A stretch of DNA of 47,414 nt from Flavobacteriales bacterium (lineage in GTDB: Bacteria > Bacteroidota > Bacteroidia > Flavobacteriales_D > Cryomorphaceae). Numbering within the stretch: position 1 is the first letter of the stretch; each line of letters begins with the position of its first letter. Of the stretch, positions 25,101 through 33,417 are shown piece after piece. Under the pieces are notes generated by a model. The model searched no databases, was not told the origin of the DNA, and worked only from the letters and a program-made list of their open reading frames with translations. The translations under genes and the position numbers were made by a program. The stretch is taken from assembly GCA_022448105.1 (NCBI GenBank), contig JAKVAV010000022.1:1-47414 (forward strand), read 5' to 3'.

Positions 25101-25704
25101 CTGATAATAGCGTTAATGAAACGAAATATCCTACGATTAAGGCTAAAGCACCTACAAATGAAATGATGGTACTTTTGAATTTGTGACCCAAAAAGAAAAT
25201 GACTCCACCAGTGATGAACATGTTTGGCAGGACAAAATAAAAGTAATTGGAAAAGACAGTTTCGGCGTAAAATGATCCGATCCGGTCGGCGTCTAACCAT
25301 CCTGCTGCTGGGCCAATTAAGGCTCCTAACCAGGCTCCAAAGAAAACACCTAATAGAGGTAGGGTTGATAGAATGAGTGCCCCCAAGAACCTTCCCCAGA
25401 AATACCCACTCTTTTTGATGGGTAGCGAAAACATGATCTCATTAAATTGATTCTCGTGATCGCGAAGTGCTGCATTATTAAAGAACGCTGCTGCGAAAAG
25501 TACTCCGATCAGGCTAAGGAACAAGACATAATTGGTAAGCGTGTGCGGACTGTTTTTGTAGATGTTTCCTACGGCTCCCCCAATTTGTACATTGTCACTT
25601 GCAACTGCTCCAAATACAATGAGGGTGACCAGAAAAAAGAAAACATAAATCATCGGACTCTTGAAGGCCGAACGTAGCTCGAGCTTAAAAAATTCTCTAA
25701 ACAT
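22123..25704 (-). CDS. ABC-2 permease fused to an M1-type zinc aminopeptidase
   Basis: The 1193-residue product has two ABC-2 type membrane portions (about 1-260 and 310-590, roughly a dozen helices) and a C-terminal extracytoplasmic M1 peptidase (about 630-1190). The zinc motif HEMAHQWWAHQ is followed about 20 residues later by the third ligand in TESFAEYSS; the gap is one residue longer than the usual HExxH-x18-E. The neighbouring upstream gene (3 bases away) supplies the ATPase. The fusion is known in Bacteroidota; the exported or processed substrate is unknown. It converges with the small protein gene at 22073. Confidence 0.9.
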   Translation of the reverse strand: MFREFFKLELRSAFKSPMIYVFFFLVTLIVFGAVASDNVQIGGAVGNIYKNSPHTLTNYVLFLSLIGVLFAAAFFNNAALRDHENQFNEIMFSLPIKKSGYFWGRFLGALILSTLPLLGVFFGAWLGALIGPAAGWLDADRIGSFYAETVFSNYFYFVLPNMFITGGVIFFLGHKFKSTIISFVGALALIVGYFVSLTLLSDLDNQTIAGLVDIFGIGTYDVYSQYFTPAERNTMSPALEGIILQNRLVWISFGIVVSFFSYKAFSFREKLKYRKANKEVIDKEVEKASTLKPDVVQDFTAKLGWIQFLSFFKTSFISIIKSSSFKILSFFGVVLLFISLIEGYEYYGLQSYPVTYKVVGDIDSSTSLFVVIIVVFFAGELVWRDRMSNVHEVINATPHSTFASVLAKMSSLVAAATLLQFIFIFMGIISQLMRGFTKIELDIYLVDFFVDLLPGYIILASIFVVIQTLVKNRYVGYFIGIIYFFAWSIIIDSVLEYRSNMLQPGASPGIFYSDMSGFGPGVEGTHWFNAYWLLFSLILLIISAMFWPRSAVSGFREKLKIAKASFTGSFRIISLTIIAFWMLVGSWVFYNTQIINSYKSADVREQEAVDYELNYKKYENYPLPEMKSIKYEIDIFPDERDVFVRANAIFENDEDVALDSIFMNLDQSWDTEIMIPGADLVLNDSVLGFQIYAMQEPWQPGEKKEIKITNSYVTKGFTNGLGNTRIISNGTFLSNGSILPGMGYSANAELSDKSDRKKHGLPRKRRTPDLQKNCNELCNHNYITSDISHWVEVESIVSTSADQIAVAPGSLVNEWEEGGRKYFHYKLDQPSLNFYSFLSARYEVARENYNGIDIEIYHHPEHDVNVPKFISAVKKSIGYFEENFGPYYHKQARIVEFPRYSTFAQAFPGTMPYSESFGFITNLEDESENNVVEAVIAHEMAHQWWAHQETPAEMQGGTMLTESFAEYSSLMTMKRGADDLKMKNFLKYDFNRYLRGRTGERERELPLYKVENQGYIHYGKGSVILYALQDYIGEDSVNAALRGFLEEFRYAEPPYPTAYDFLRHLEPRVPDSLHYLIDDWFKEITLYDFRLKDARAKKLENGRYEIEMDIFARKAYADTLGNETEAQLQEWVDVGVYADNEEEELMAWRRARFDQQESTVRMIVDSLPAKAAIDPRRILIERITDDNVKRISL

Positions 25705-25707
25705 GGC

Positions 25708-26589
25708 TTAAACGGTTTCTGACTGGTTAATCTTTACAAAAAATACGTCCTCGAGATTGGGCTCAACTGAAGTGAAGCCTTCTCCGGGAGAGCTATCGCT
25801 TAAGACATGAATTTGCGGCTTGCCAGCTACCATTTTGTCCGAAATTACGCGGTGTATAGTTTTTAAGCTGTCCAACTCGTCTCTTTCAACTGACTTCATC
25901 CAAACCTGGCCCCTGAGGTCGTCCAGAGCATCGGTGGGTGTTCCTTTGTACACAATCTCACCAAAATTCATAATCGCAAATTCGGAACATAGCTCTCTCA
26001 CATCGTCTACAATGTGTGTGGATAGAAGTACAATTACTTCTTCACCGACATCGGCGAGTAGGTTGTGAAATCGGTTCCTTTCTCCAGGATCGAGACCTGC
26101 AGTCGGTTCATCTACAATGATCAGGCGAGGACTACCGATGAGTGCTTGCGCGATTCCCACCCTTTGCTTCATTCCTCCAGAAAAACCCTTAACGCTCTTA
26201 TTGCGTTTATCATAGAGGTTTACCTTCTGGAGCAGGTATTTTACCAATTCCTTCCTTTCTTTTCCATTTGAAATACCTTTTAAAGTAGCCACATGATCAA
26301 GCAGCTGTTCTGCGGTTACCCTCGGATACACGCCAAACTCCTGAGGCAAGTAACCCAGAGCCTTGCGGACCTCACCCGGCTGATTGATCACATCAATTTC
26401 ATCGAGGGTAACCGATCCAGCGTCTGCTTCTTGAAGCGTGGCTAAGGTTCGCATCAAGCTGGACTTTCCTGCACCGTTTGGCCCAAGTAGTCCAAACATT
26501 CCATTCTTGATTTCAAGGTTGACATTGTTGAGGGCTCTTACCCCGTTTGGATAAATTTTACAAAGGTTTTCAATTCTTAAAGTGGCCAT
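25708..26589 (-). CDS. ABC transporter ATP-binding protein
   Basis: The 293-residue product carries Walker A GPNGAGKSS (about 36-44), the Q-loop YLPQEFG, the ABC signature FSGGMKQR and Walker B LIIVDEPTAGLDP followed by the H-loop STH. It is of the CcmA/NatA-like ABC-2 exporter type and should drive the permease-peptidase fusion encoded 3 bases downstream. Its C-terminal about 80 residues are a small extra domain. It is divergent from the sensor kinase gene. Confidence 0.95.
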   Translation of the reverse strand: MATLRIENLCKIYPNGVRALNNVNLEIKNGMFGLLGPNGAGKSSLMRTLATLQEADAGSVTLDEIDVINQPGEVRKALGYLPQEFGVYPRVTAEQLLDHVATLKGISNGKERKELVKYLLQKVNLYDKRNKSVKGFSGGMKQRVGIAQALIGSPRLIIVDEPTAGLDPGERNRFHNLLADVGEEVIVLLSTHIVDDVRELCSEFAIMNFGEIVYKGTPTDALDDLRGQVWMKSVERDELDSLKTIHRVISDKMVAGKPQIHVLSDSSPGEGFTSVEPNLEDVFFVKINQSETV

Positions 26590-26781
26590 ATGTTTAATTT
26601 TAGATTTGCCAAAATAGACAGGAGTATTTTTAATTCTTAAGCTTTTTTGAAGATTTAACCATTAGATCCATCACTGGTCAATGCAGCTTTTGAATGGAGA
26701 AGAATAAGTTGATGTTAAGTTTGAGACGGACCAGTTAGGAATTATGTTACTCAACTCAATGTGATTCCCTAAATTTATTTC

Positions 26782-28173
26782 ATGGATTTAATCAATGCTT
26801 TTAAACAAAGTGAAGCACTTGCTCATCTAAACAGCGCTGACCTGCAGTTTCTGGCAGAGAAGGGTACAACAAGAAAATTTCAGAAAGGAGAATATATTTT
26901 CCAAGCCGGAGAAGAGGCAAAGGAGTTTATCTATGTGCTTTCGGGCCGTTTCAGAATTTTCTTAACGCAAAATGGGGAAACTCGAGAAGTGGGCACCCTG
27001 TCTCGTTTTGATCTCGGCGGCGTGCTGCCATATAGCCGGATGACTCATTCAGTAGGTACAGGAGAGTGCAAAGAAGCAGGTGAATTATTCGTCTTAAATA
27101 GGTCGTTTTTCAGAGAAATGATCGTCGATCATCATCCATTAGCGGAAGCGCTGGTCCACCACATGGCGTCTCGCATCAGAACCTTTACTAAACTGCGTAT
27201 GCAAGATGAAAAGCTCATTTCGCTCGGAAAATTATCGGCAGGTTTAGCTCATGAGCTGAATAACCCAGCCAGCGCCATGGTGAGAAGCTCGGAAGAACTG
27301 AGTAAGCATCTAAAACTGCTCCCTGACGGATTTAAAAGAGTGATGAACTCAAACCTCGACCCGCAAAAAGTAGACTTGGTCAACGACTGGCTTTTCAAAA
27401 TTCTCGGTAATGAAAGGCCAACATTAAGCCTTATGGAAAGGAATGACCGAGAAGACGAAGTTTCTGATTTGCTCGAAGAGTTTGAGGTTGAAGATGCCTT
27501 CGAACTCGCGGAAGAAGCGGTTGATTACGGGCTCTGCGGTGATGACATAAAAATGCTTCACAAGCACACAGGGTCGGGAGATTTTGCCACGGTGTTGGAG
27601 TGGGTAATAAATAACCTGAGTACGGAACGCATGGTCGGTGAGATTCACACTTCCGCAGAACGTATTTCTACTTTGATAAAGAGCATTAAAGAATATAGCC
27701 ATATGGATCGGAGTCGCGACCGTCAGGATGTAGACATTAATTCGGGATTGCAAAGCACAGTCACCATGCTTCGTCATAAAGTCAAGCATGCAAAAATTGA
27801 AATTGAAGAGAACTATTGCTCAAGCATACCCCATCTTTCGGGAATGCCAGGAGAGCTCAATCAAGTGTGGACCAATATTATTGATAATGCCATCGATGCA
27901 ATGGAAGACGGAGGTATGTTGTCGGTCAGCACCGATTGGTATGAACCAAATATTTGCGTGCAAATCTCCGATACTGGTCCAGGAATTCCCGAGGAAATTA
28001 GGAATCAAATTTTCGATCCATTCTTTACGACCAAATCAGTGGGAAAAGGAACAGGTCTTGGTCTAGATATCGTCAATAAAATTGTAACTAGACACAATGG
28101 CCGAATTGAACTAGATTCAAAGCCTGGAAGTACCACATTTAATATCATTTTACCAGCAGTAGACGCACTATAA
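26782..28173 (+). CDS. Histidine kinase with N-terminal cyclic-nucleotide-binding-like domain
   Basis: The 463-residue product has a cNMP-binding-like beta roll (about 10-125), a short linker (about 130-145), the dimerisation/phosphoacceptor domain with H-box LSAGLAHELNNPAS (His157) and a HATPase domain (about 340-460: N-box IIDNAIDAM, G1 DTGPGIP, F-box FDPFFTTK, G2 GTGLGL). No transmembrane segment is seen, so it is a soluble cytosolic kinase. Phosphate would pass to the receiver of the next gene, whose ATG overlaps this stop by 1 nt (TAATG). The input ligand is unknown. Confidence 0.92.
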   Translation: MDLINAFKQSEALAHLNSADLQFLAEKGTTRKFQKGEYIFQAGEEAKEFIYVLSGRFRIFLTQNGETREVGTLSRFDLGGVLPYSRMTHSVGTGECKEAGELFVLNRSFFREMIVDHHPLAEALVHHMASRIRTFTKLRMQDEKLISLGKLSAGLAHELNNPASAMVRSSEELSKHLKLLPDGFKRVMNSNLDPQKVDLVNDWLFKILGNERPTLSLMERNDREDEVSDLLEEFEVEDAFELAEEAVDYGLCGDDIKMLHKHTGSGDFATVLEWVINNLSTERMVGEIHTSAERISTLIKSIKEYSHMDRSRDRQDVDINSGLQSTVTMLRHKVKHAKIEIEENYCSSIPHLSGMPGELNQVWTNIIDNAIDAMEDGGMLSVSTDWYEPNICVQISDTGPGIPEEIRNQIFDPFFTTKSVGKGTGLGLDIVNKIVTRHNGRIELDSKPGSTTFNIILPAVDAL

Positions 28174-29837
28174 TGGCAAAGCAACCTTTGATTTTCGCCG
28201 TCGATGACGACCCTCAAGTACTAAGAGCAGTAACCAGAGACTTAAAGAAAAAATACAGAAAAGAATACCGAGTGATCAGCACTATAAGTGCTAATGAAGC
28301 TCTTGAAACCCTCGTTGAGTTCAAGAAAAAAGGAGATGAGGTAGCCCTGTTTTTGAGCGACCAACGCATGCCAGAAATGCAAGGTGTAGACTACCTTGAA
28401 AAGGCAGCAGAAATCTATCCAGGTGCCCGAAGGATACTCCTGACAGCATATAGCGATACTGACGCGGCTATAAAAGCAATTAATGAGGTGCAGCTTGACT
28501 ACTACTTAATGAAGCCGTGGGATCCGCCAGAAGAGAAGTTCTACCCGATTATTACCGACCAGCTCGAAGAATGGAAGGCTACTAACGGAGCAGCAGTGGA
28601 GGGGATTCGATTACTCGGATACCAGTACTCGCCCAAATCACACCACGTGAAAGACTTTCTCTCTGGGAATCTATTTCCCTATAAATGGCTGGACGTGGAA
28701 AGTGATCCCTCTGCTCACGAAGCAATGATGCTCCATAAAATAAATCCCAAATCTTTACCTGCCGTCATCTTCGATGATGGAGAAGTAATTACTGGTGACG
28801 ATTTGGCGCCAATCGCCAAAAAACTTGGGCTTCAACCTACTGCGAAAGAGGAACTTTACGAGGTTGCTATTATTGGGGCAGGTCCCGCCGGGTTGGCCGC
28901 TGGAGTATACGGTGGAAGTGAAGGACTCAAAACTGCACTTATTGAAAAACGCGCACCAGGTGGCCAAGCAGGAACGAGCTCGAGAATAGAAAATTACCTC
29001 GGTTTCCCAAAAGGGCTGAGCGGTGCAGACTTGAGTAGAAGAGCCATTTCTCAAGCGACGAGGTTTGGAATTGACTTCTTGGTGCCACAATCTGTCGATG
29101 AGATCAACTTTGAATCCAACTATAAGAATCTAAGTATGATTGATGGTTCTAAACTCAATACCAAAGCCGTTATTGTGACTACCGGTGTGTCCTATAGAAT
29201 GCTTCAAGCCGAAGGACTTGACAAGTTTACAGGAGCAGGAGTCTACTACGGTGCAGCAACTACGGAGGCAACGGCCTGCAAGAATCAAGACGTTTACGTG
29301 GTGGGTGGAGGAAATTCTGCAGGTCAAGGAGCCGTTTATCTGTCCAATTTTGCCAGACATGTGCATATTCTCCTCCGACGAGATAACTTGCGTGATACCA
29401 TGTCGAGCTACTTGATCGATCAGATAGACGGAATTGACAATATAACGGTTCAACCTTTCCGCGAAGTTCAAAAAGCGGAAGGGGAAGGAAGGTTAACTCA
29501 GCTGACAATTTTGAATAATCAGGATAATGAGACCCGCTGCGTTGATGCGGGTGCGCTTTTTATCTTTATTGGAGCTAAGCCCTACACCGAGTGGTTGCCC
29601 GACACCATACTTAAGGATCGAAGAGGGTTTCTGTTGACGGGACGTGACCTCATGAACCATCCAGAGTTTAAGTCGAGTTGGCCATTCAAGCGCGAACCTT
29701 ATGCTTTGGAGACCTCTGTTCCTGGTGTTTTTGCAGCAGGTGACGTACGTTCAGGTGCCATGAATCGGGTCGCTTCAGCGGTGGGTGAGGGAGCCATGGC
29801 AGTTTCGTTTACACACAAGTACTTGGCGGAAATTTGA
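28173..29837 (+). CDS. Response regulator fused to thioredoxin-reductase-like flavoprotein
   Basis: The 554-residue product begins with a receiver domain (about 1-130; acidic patch Asp11-13, phosphoacceptor Asp63 in LSDQRMP, conserved Lys in LMKPWD). A glutaredoxin-fold-like middle (about 145-215, GYQYSPKSHHVKDFL...YKWLDVE) has no CxxC. The C-terminal half (about 227-554) is a TrxB-like FAD/NAD(P) domain with IIGAGPAGLAAGVYGGSEGL and VVGGGNSAGQGA. At the position of the TrxR CxxC the sequence is TTEATACKNQD, with a single Cys, so classical dithiol reduction is not expected. It is coupled to the upstream kinase. Output is probably redox- or flavin-linked, which is inference. Confidence 0.9.
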   Translation: MAKQPLIFAVDDDPQVLRAVTRDLKKKYRKEYRVISTISANEALETLVEFKKKGDEVALFLSDQRMPEMQGVDYLEKAAEIYPGARRILLTAYSDTDAAIKAINEVQLDYYLMKPWDPPEEKFYPIITDQLEEWKATNGAAVEGIRLLGYQYSPKSHHVKDFLSGNLFPYKWLDVESDPSAHEAMMLHKINPKSLPAVIFDDGEVITGDDLAPIAKKLGLQPTAKEELYEVAIIGAGPAGLAAGVYGGSEGLKTALIEKRAPGGQAGTSSRIENYLGFPKGLSGADLSRRAISQATRFGIDFLVPQSVDEINFESNYKNLSMIDGSKLNTKAVIVTTGVSYRMLQAEGLDKFTGAGVYYGAATTEATACKNQDVYVVGGGNSAGQGAVYLSNFARHVHILLRRDNLRDTMSSYLIDQIDGIDNITVQPFREVQKAEGEGRLTQLTILNNQDNETRCVDAGALFIFIGAKPYTEWLPDTILKDRRGFLLTGRDLMNHPEFKSSWPFKREPYALETSVPGVFAAGDVRSGAMNRVASAVGEGAMAVSFTHKYLAEI

Positions 29838-30025
29838 GTTGGTAGTTAGGCGCTTTAACCAGATAGAATCCATTTAAGTAAAGCAGCCCTTGAGGGTGTG
29901 TGTTGCTCAGAATGACAAATGTACACTAGGCGACACAATTCAATATTGATAGGGTGCGCTTATTCAGCAACATTGTATTCATTTAACAAGCGAATAAAAT
30001 AGCGCTAAAAAGATTCTATAAAACC

Positions 30026-30952
30026 ATGAAACGACTATCCATTTTATTACTACTGGCTGTCTATGGATGTATTGGCATTGACGAAGAAGATGCTCCGATC
30101 GTTGGAGAGTCAATTGACCTTGAAATTGAACAATTGGCCCTGCTTGTTGGCGATACGGCCAAAGTCGAGGCTGTTTTTTTTAACCGGTACGGCATCGAAG
30201 AAAATCAACAAATATTTTGGGAATCTGATGACGAAGATGTCGCTTCGGTGGATATTAACGGAACCGTAGTAGGTCATGTCGCTGGGCAGTCTAATCTAAT
30301 TGCTTCTGTAGGAGCGACCGTGAGCAGACCATTGCAAGTCACCGTAGTTGAAGATGTAAATGCCGTAGCTCAAGTCACCATCTCATCTCCTTCAGGACTC
30401 CAGATCGATATGGGTCAACAGGCAGTCATAGAAACGATAATTTTTAATATTCTCAATGAAGAATTAAGTGGCTTTGAAATCACATTTCAATCGCTAGATC
30501 CAGACGTTATTTCAGTCGATCAAGAAGGCACCGTAACTGGATTGGAGAATGGCTTGGGAAGAATTGTGGCTATTGTCGAAGGCGTTTATAGTAATACCCT
30601 AGAAATTCGGGTGGGAGCGACTAGCCGCCAAGGGAATTTTGTCGGCGCAAATGGCTATGAATCTTCAGGTTCGACTGAGTTGTTTTTCGATGGTAATGGT
30701 GACCTCATTCTTGAACTCAAAGATGATTTTGAGACCGATTTTGCTCTTGGTACGTTCATTTATCTCAGTAACTCTACATCGGGTTCGGTTACTCGAAATG
30801 AAGGTCTAGAACTGCAGGAAATTGGAAGTGGAGGGAACCATGTTTTCAATGTTTCAGATATAGCATCTGATACCTCTATCGATGACTTTCAATATGTAAT
30901 TGTACTCTGTAAACCTGCAACCATAACCTTTGGATATGCTCAACTTGACTAA
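30026..30952 (+). CDS. Lipoprotein with Big2-like domains and a DM13 domain
   Basis: The 308-residue product has a lipobox AVYGC (Cys at about 15), one or two bacterial Ig-like Big2 repeats (about 25-110 and 112-195; WESDDEDVASVDINGTVVGHVAG is the standard Big2 pattern, repeated as LDPDVISVDQEGTVTGLENG) and a DM13 domain (about 202-308: GNFVGANGYESSGSTELFF... VIVLCKPATITFGYAQL) with its conserved Cys. DM13 domains are linked to redox or electron-transfer proteins at the cell surface. It is followed after 1 base by an outer-membrane protein gene, so the two are co-transcribed. Confidence 0.85.
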   Translation: MKRLSILLLLAVYGCIGIDEEDAPIVGESIDLEIEQLALLVGDTAKVEAVFFNRYGIEENQQIFWESDDEDVASVDINGTVVGHVAGQSNLIASVGATVSRPLQVTVVEDVNAVAQVTISSPSGLQIDMGQQAVIETIIFNILNEELSGFEITFQSLDPDVISVDQEGTVTGLENGLGRIVAIVEGVYSNTLEIRVGATSRQGNFVGANGYESSGSTELFFDGNGDLILELKDDFETDFALGTFIYLSNSTSGSVTRNEGLELQEIGSGGNHVFNVSDIASDTSIDDFQYVIVLCKPATITFGYAQLD

Positions 30953-30953
30953 T

Positions 30954-31796
30954 ATGAAAACAACGATTGTATTCCTCGCTCTCTTCGTTTCCTCGGTGGC
31001 CTCTTTTGCCGGCGGAGGATGGACTTACAAAAAAGGAAAAGGATTTGTGAAAATTAGCCAAACCGCAATTTACGGAGATCAGCTTTTCAATCCAGATGGT
31101 GAGGTCATCGATATCCGTACTATAGGGTATTATGCTACCTCTGCTTATGCAGAATATGGAATTTCCGATAAGATAACTGCCATTGCCTATGCTCCGTTTT
31201 TTACTAGGAATACCTTAAATGCGATTGAATTTATTCAAACGAAAGAAGAAATACCGGGAGATGAACTGAATTCTTTTGGAGATATTGATCTTTCCATACA
31301 GTATGGATTTTACCAATCTGACACGTGGGTGGCCTCTGTAAGAGTGCTTTTTGGATTGCCTACCGGCAAAGTGAATGGAGGAGAAACAGGTATTCTCCAA
31401 AGTGGTGATGGCGAGTTTAACCAGATGATTCGGTTTGATTTGAGCCGACCGATTTCAGATAAATCCTGGATTTCATTTTATGCAGGTTTTAACAATCGTA
31501 CCAACGATTTTTCGGATGAATATCGTCTTGGAGGTGAATACGGCACCCGTTTAGGGAGCTCGTTTTACACCATACTTAAACTTGATGTTGTGCAGTCCTT
31601 CTTTAATGGAGAAGCGGATGCTTCTCAAGGGGGAACTATTTTTTCTAACGATACAGAATTCATTAGCCCCGCAATTGAACTGGCATATGAGCTCGACAAC
31701 CAAATCGGATTCTCATTTTCTGCAGGAGGAGCTTTTGCTGCCAGAAATATTCTGGCTGCGCCAAATTTAGCAGTAGGAGTATACAAGAAGTTTTAA
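30954..31796 (+). CDS. Outer-membrane beta-barrel protein (transporter-like)
   Basis: The 280-residue product has a signal peptide (MKTTIVFLALFVSSVASFAG) and alternating strands characteristic of OmpA- or transporter-type barrels (YGISDKITAIAYAPFF, DIDLSIQYGFYQ, WVASVRVLFGLPTGKVNGGE), ending in aromatic Phe (GVYKKF), a C-terminal signature of outer-membrane barrels. No narrower family is certain; it resembles phenol-degradation-type transporters. The gene directly follows the DM13 lipoprotein. Its stop overlaps the end of the convergent regulator gene by 4 nt. A start 8 codons upstream was rejected because ATG 30954 gives the signal peptide. Confidence 0.8.
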   Translation: MKTTIVFLALFVSSVASFAGGGWTYKKGKGFVKISQTAIYGDQLFNPDGEVIDIRTIGYYATSAYAEYGISDKITAIAYAPFFTRNTLNAIEFIQTKEEIPGDELNSFGDIDLSIQYGFYQSDTWVASVRVLFGLPTGKVNGGETGILQSGDGEFNQMIRFDLSRPISDKSWISFYAGFNNRTNDFSDEYRLGGEYGTRLGSSFYTILKLDVVQSFFNGEADASQGGTIFSNDTEFISPAIELAYELDNQIGFSFSAGGAFAARNILAAPNLAVGVYKKF

Positions 31797-33280
31797 TTGG
31801 ATCCCGAGAGGATTAAATCGACTTGTTCCTGAATGGCCTTTTCGGTTTGTTCCTTTTCGAGAATTATTGGAGCGGATATTCTTTCGTTACAGTCTTTGAC
31901 CGAGCACCGTTCACAAGTGTTTCCCACGACTCTTTGACTAATCTTAGGTGAGGATTCAAAGTTGATTTTTTTCTTCTGTCGGTTGTTCATCCCGATGCCG
32001 ATGCAAACGCTTCGCTTCCAATTTTTATTGAAAGGATCGGCATTGCTAGCAGCTATCACGAGGTGTTCGGCTCCAGTTTCTTCAAACTCGTTGCGCTGGA
32101 TACCTATGGTGATTCCGGACTTAGCAGTGCCTGAATTCTTTTCCGAGAGTAAATCGGTACTTATCCATCGTCGACAATAGTGCTCGCGGTCTTGATGGGC
32201 TCTAGGCTGATAGCCAGAGCCTATATGGTACTCTTTGGTCAAGCTAATGCTTGAAGAAGGAAGTCTCCGGCCAAATCGCAAAAAGAACATGTCTGTAATC
32301 CCAAAATGCCTTGGAAGAAGATTTGTCAGTCTTTGAAAGAAGGTTTCTGCTGAGTTGGTATAACTGAGCATCAATTGCAAAAATTCAGAGGAGCTCCATC
32401 TTTCCTTGGTAAAGAGTTCTTTCAGTTCGCCAACGAGTTTCTTCTCGTTGAGAATCAGCGCTCCTGCGAAGTATGATGCTTTGAAATTATTGAGCACATC
32501 TTCAAAACCTTCAAATTTGATCCATGAAAACGTTAATGGACGAGCGGTAATTTCTAGGTGACAATAGCCGAGCTCCTTGGCTAAAATAAATACGCGCTGC
32601 GTTTCGGTAACTTCTTTTGCAATCATCAGTCTCTTCTCCTTGGGGTTGAACACACTTCTGATTTGACCAAGATGATCACCAGGATTTAAACTTTCATAAT
32701 CAATAATGTAGCCAAATTCTTCGTCTAAGATTTCTTCAAGCTCGATGCTTTCAATCTTCTTGTCGATGTCGATCTGATATCTTTTGATGAAAGCCCGAAC
32801 CTCGGCTTCTAGTTCAGTAAAATGATTCTGGTGAGATTCCTGATATGACCGAAGGGCGCTCAAGAAAAAATCCTCTCTGCTGATATTTCTAATCCTCGCA
32901 ATTTCGAAAAGTGTCCCAATGAAGGTTGTGGTTTTATCTGGAGCGCTCGCGATAATATCGAGAAGCCGACCTTCGTCAATTCCAAAAAGGTTTAGTGGTA
33001 TTTCCTTGAGTACTCCACTGAGAATAATGTCACTCAGCGGTGCCATTTTTCCCGTGAGCTTCATATTTACCATATCCTCAAAAGAGGTTTCAAGAGCTGC
33101 TCCGAGAGCTACTATCTTATCTGGCTTGGGGTATTTTTTACCCTTCTCAATTTCGTTGAGATAGGACTTTGATAAGCCTGTTTTTTTGGCAAGTCCAAAT
33201 AAACTCAGACCATTTTTATCTCGAAGCTGCTTGAGCTTAAGCCCAAAAATAAGTCTGATTTGCTCTTCCGAAAGTGCCAT
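31793..33280 (-). CDS. RamB/ScfR-type transcriptional regulator (XRE HTH, IrrE-like and DUF2083-like)
   Basis: The 495-residue product has an XRE helix-turn-helix (about 9-65, LRDKNGLSLFGLAKKTGLSKSYLNEIEKGKKYP), a middle IrrE-like segment in which HExxH is degenerate (LAKELGYCHLE, so no peptidase), and a C-terminal Cys cluster CERCSVKDCNE. Members of this family (RamB of Corynebacterium) control isocitrate lyase and malate synthase with acyl-CoA-type signals. Here the gene is divergent from aceB-aceA, so control of the glyoxylate bypass is highly likely. A candidate operator GCGAACGTTCGC (33351-33362) lies between the two. Confidence 0.9.
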   Translation of the reverse strand: MALSEEQIRLIFGLKLKQLRDKNGLSLFGLAKKTGLSKSYLNEIEKGKKYPKPDKIVALGAALETSFEDMVNMKLTGKMAPLSDIILSGVLKEIPLNLFGIDEGRLLDIIASAPDKTTTFIGTLFEIARIRNISREDFFLSALRSYQESHQNHFTELEAEVRAFIKRYQIDIDKKIESIELEEILDEEFGYIIDYESLNPGDHLGQIRSVFNPKEKRLMIAKEVTETQRVFILAKELGYCHLEITARPLTFSWIKFEGFEDVLNNFKASYFAGALILNEKKLVGELKELFTKERWSSSEFLQLMLSYTNSAETFFQRLTNLLPRHFGITDMFFLRFGRRLPSSSISLTKEYHIGSGYQPRAHQDREHYCRRWISTDLLSEKNSGTAKSGITIGIQRNEFEETGAEHLVIAASNADPFNKNWKRSVCIGIGMNNRQKKKINFESSPKISQRVVGNTCERCSVKDCNERISAPIILEKEQTEKAIQEQVDLILSGSN

Positions 33281-33350
33281 TATATCTATGAATATATGCG
33301 AATATACCCTTTTTGAGTAAGAATATTAATTAGCGGAAAATACATAAATG

Positions 33351-33362
33351 GCGAACGTTCGC
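33351..33362. promoter_or_regulatory. Candidate operator of the RamB-like regulator
   Basis: GCGAACGTTCGC is a perfect 12-bp palindrome in the divergent region between the regulator and aceB. Its centre is about 40 bases upstream of the start predicted from the TACATTTG element. Two GAATAT repeats (33290-33305) with 10-base period lie nearer the regulator. Confidence 0.45.
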
Positions 33363-33385
33363 TTGTTTTTTACAATTTACCATCT

Positions 33386-33393
33386 TACATTTG
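33386..33393 (+). promoter_or_regulatory. Promoter -7 element of aceB-aceA
   Basis: TACATTTG is an exact TAnnTTTG match, 24 bases before the aceB ATG at 33418. The TTG codon 27 bases before that ATG lies in this element, so the in-frame start at 33391 is unlikely. Confidence 0.55.
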
Positions 33394-33417
33394 TATCGTA
33401 CCGAACAACATCATCTT

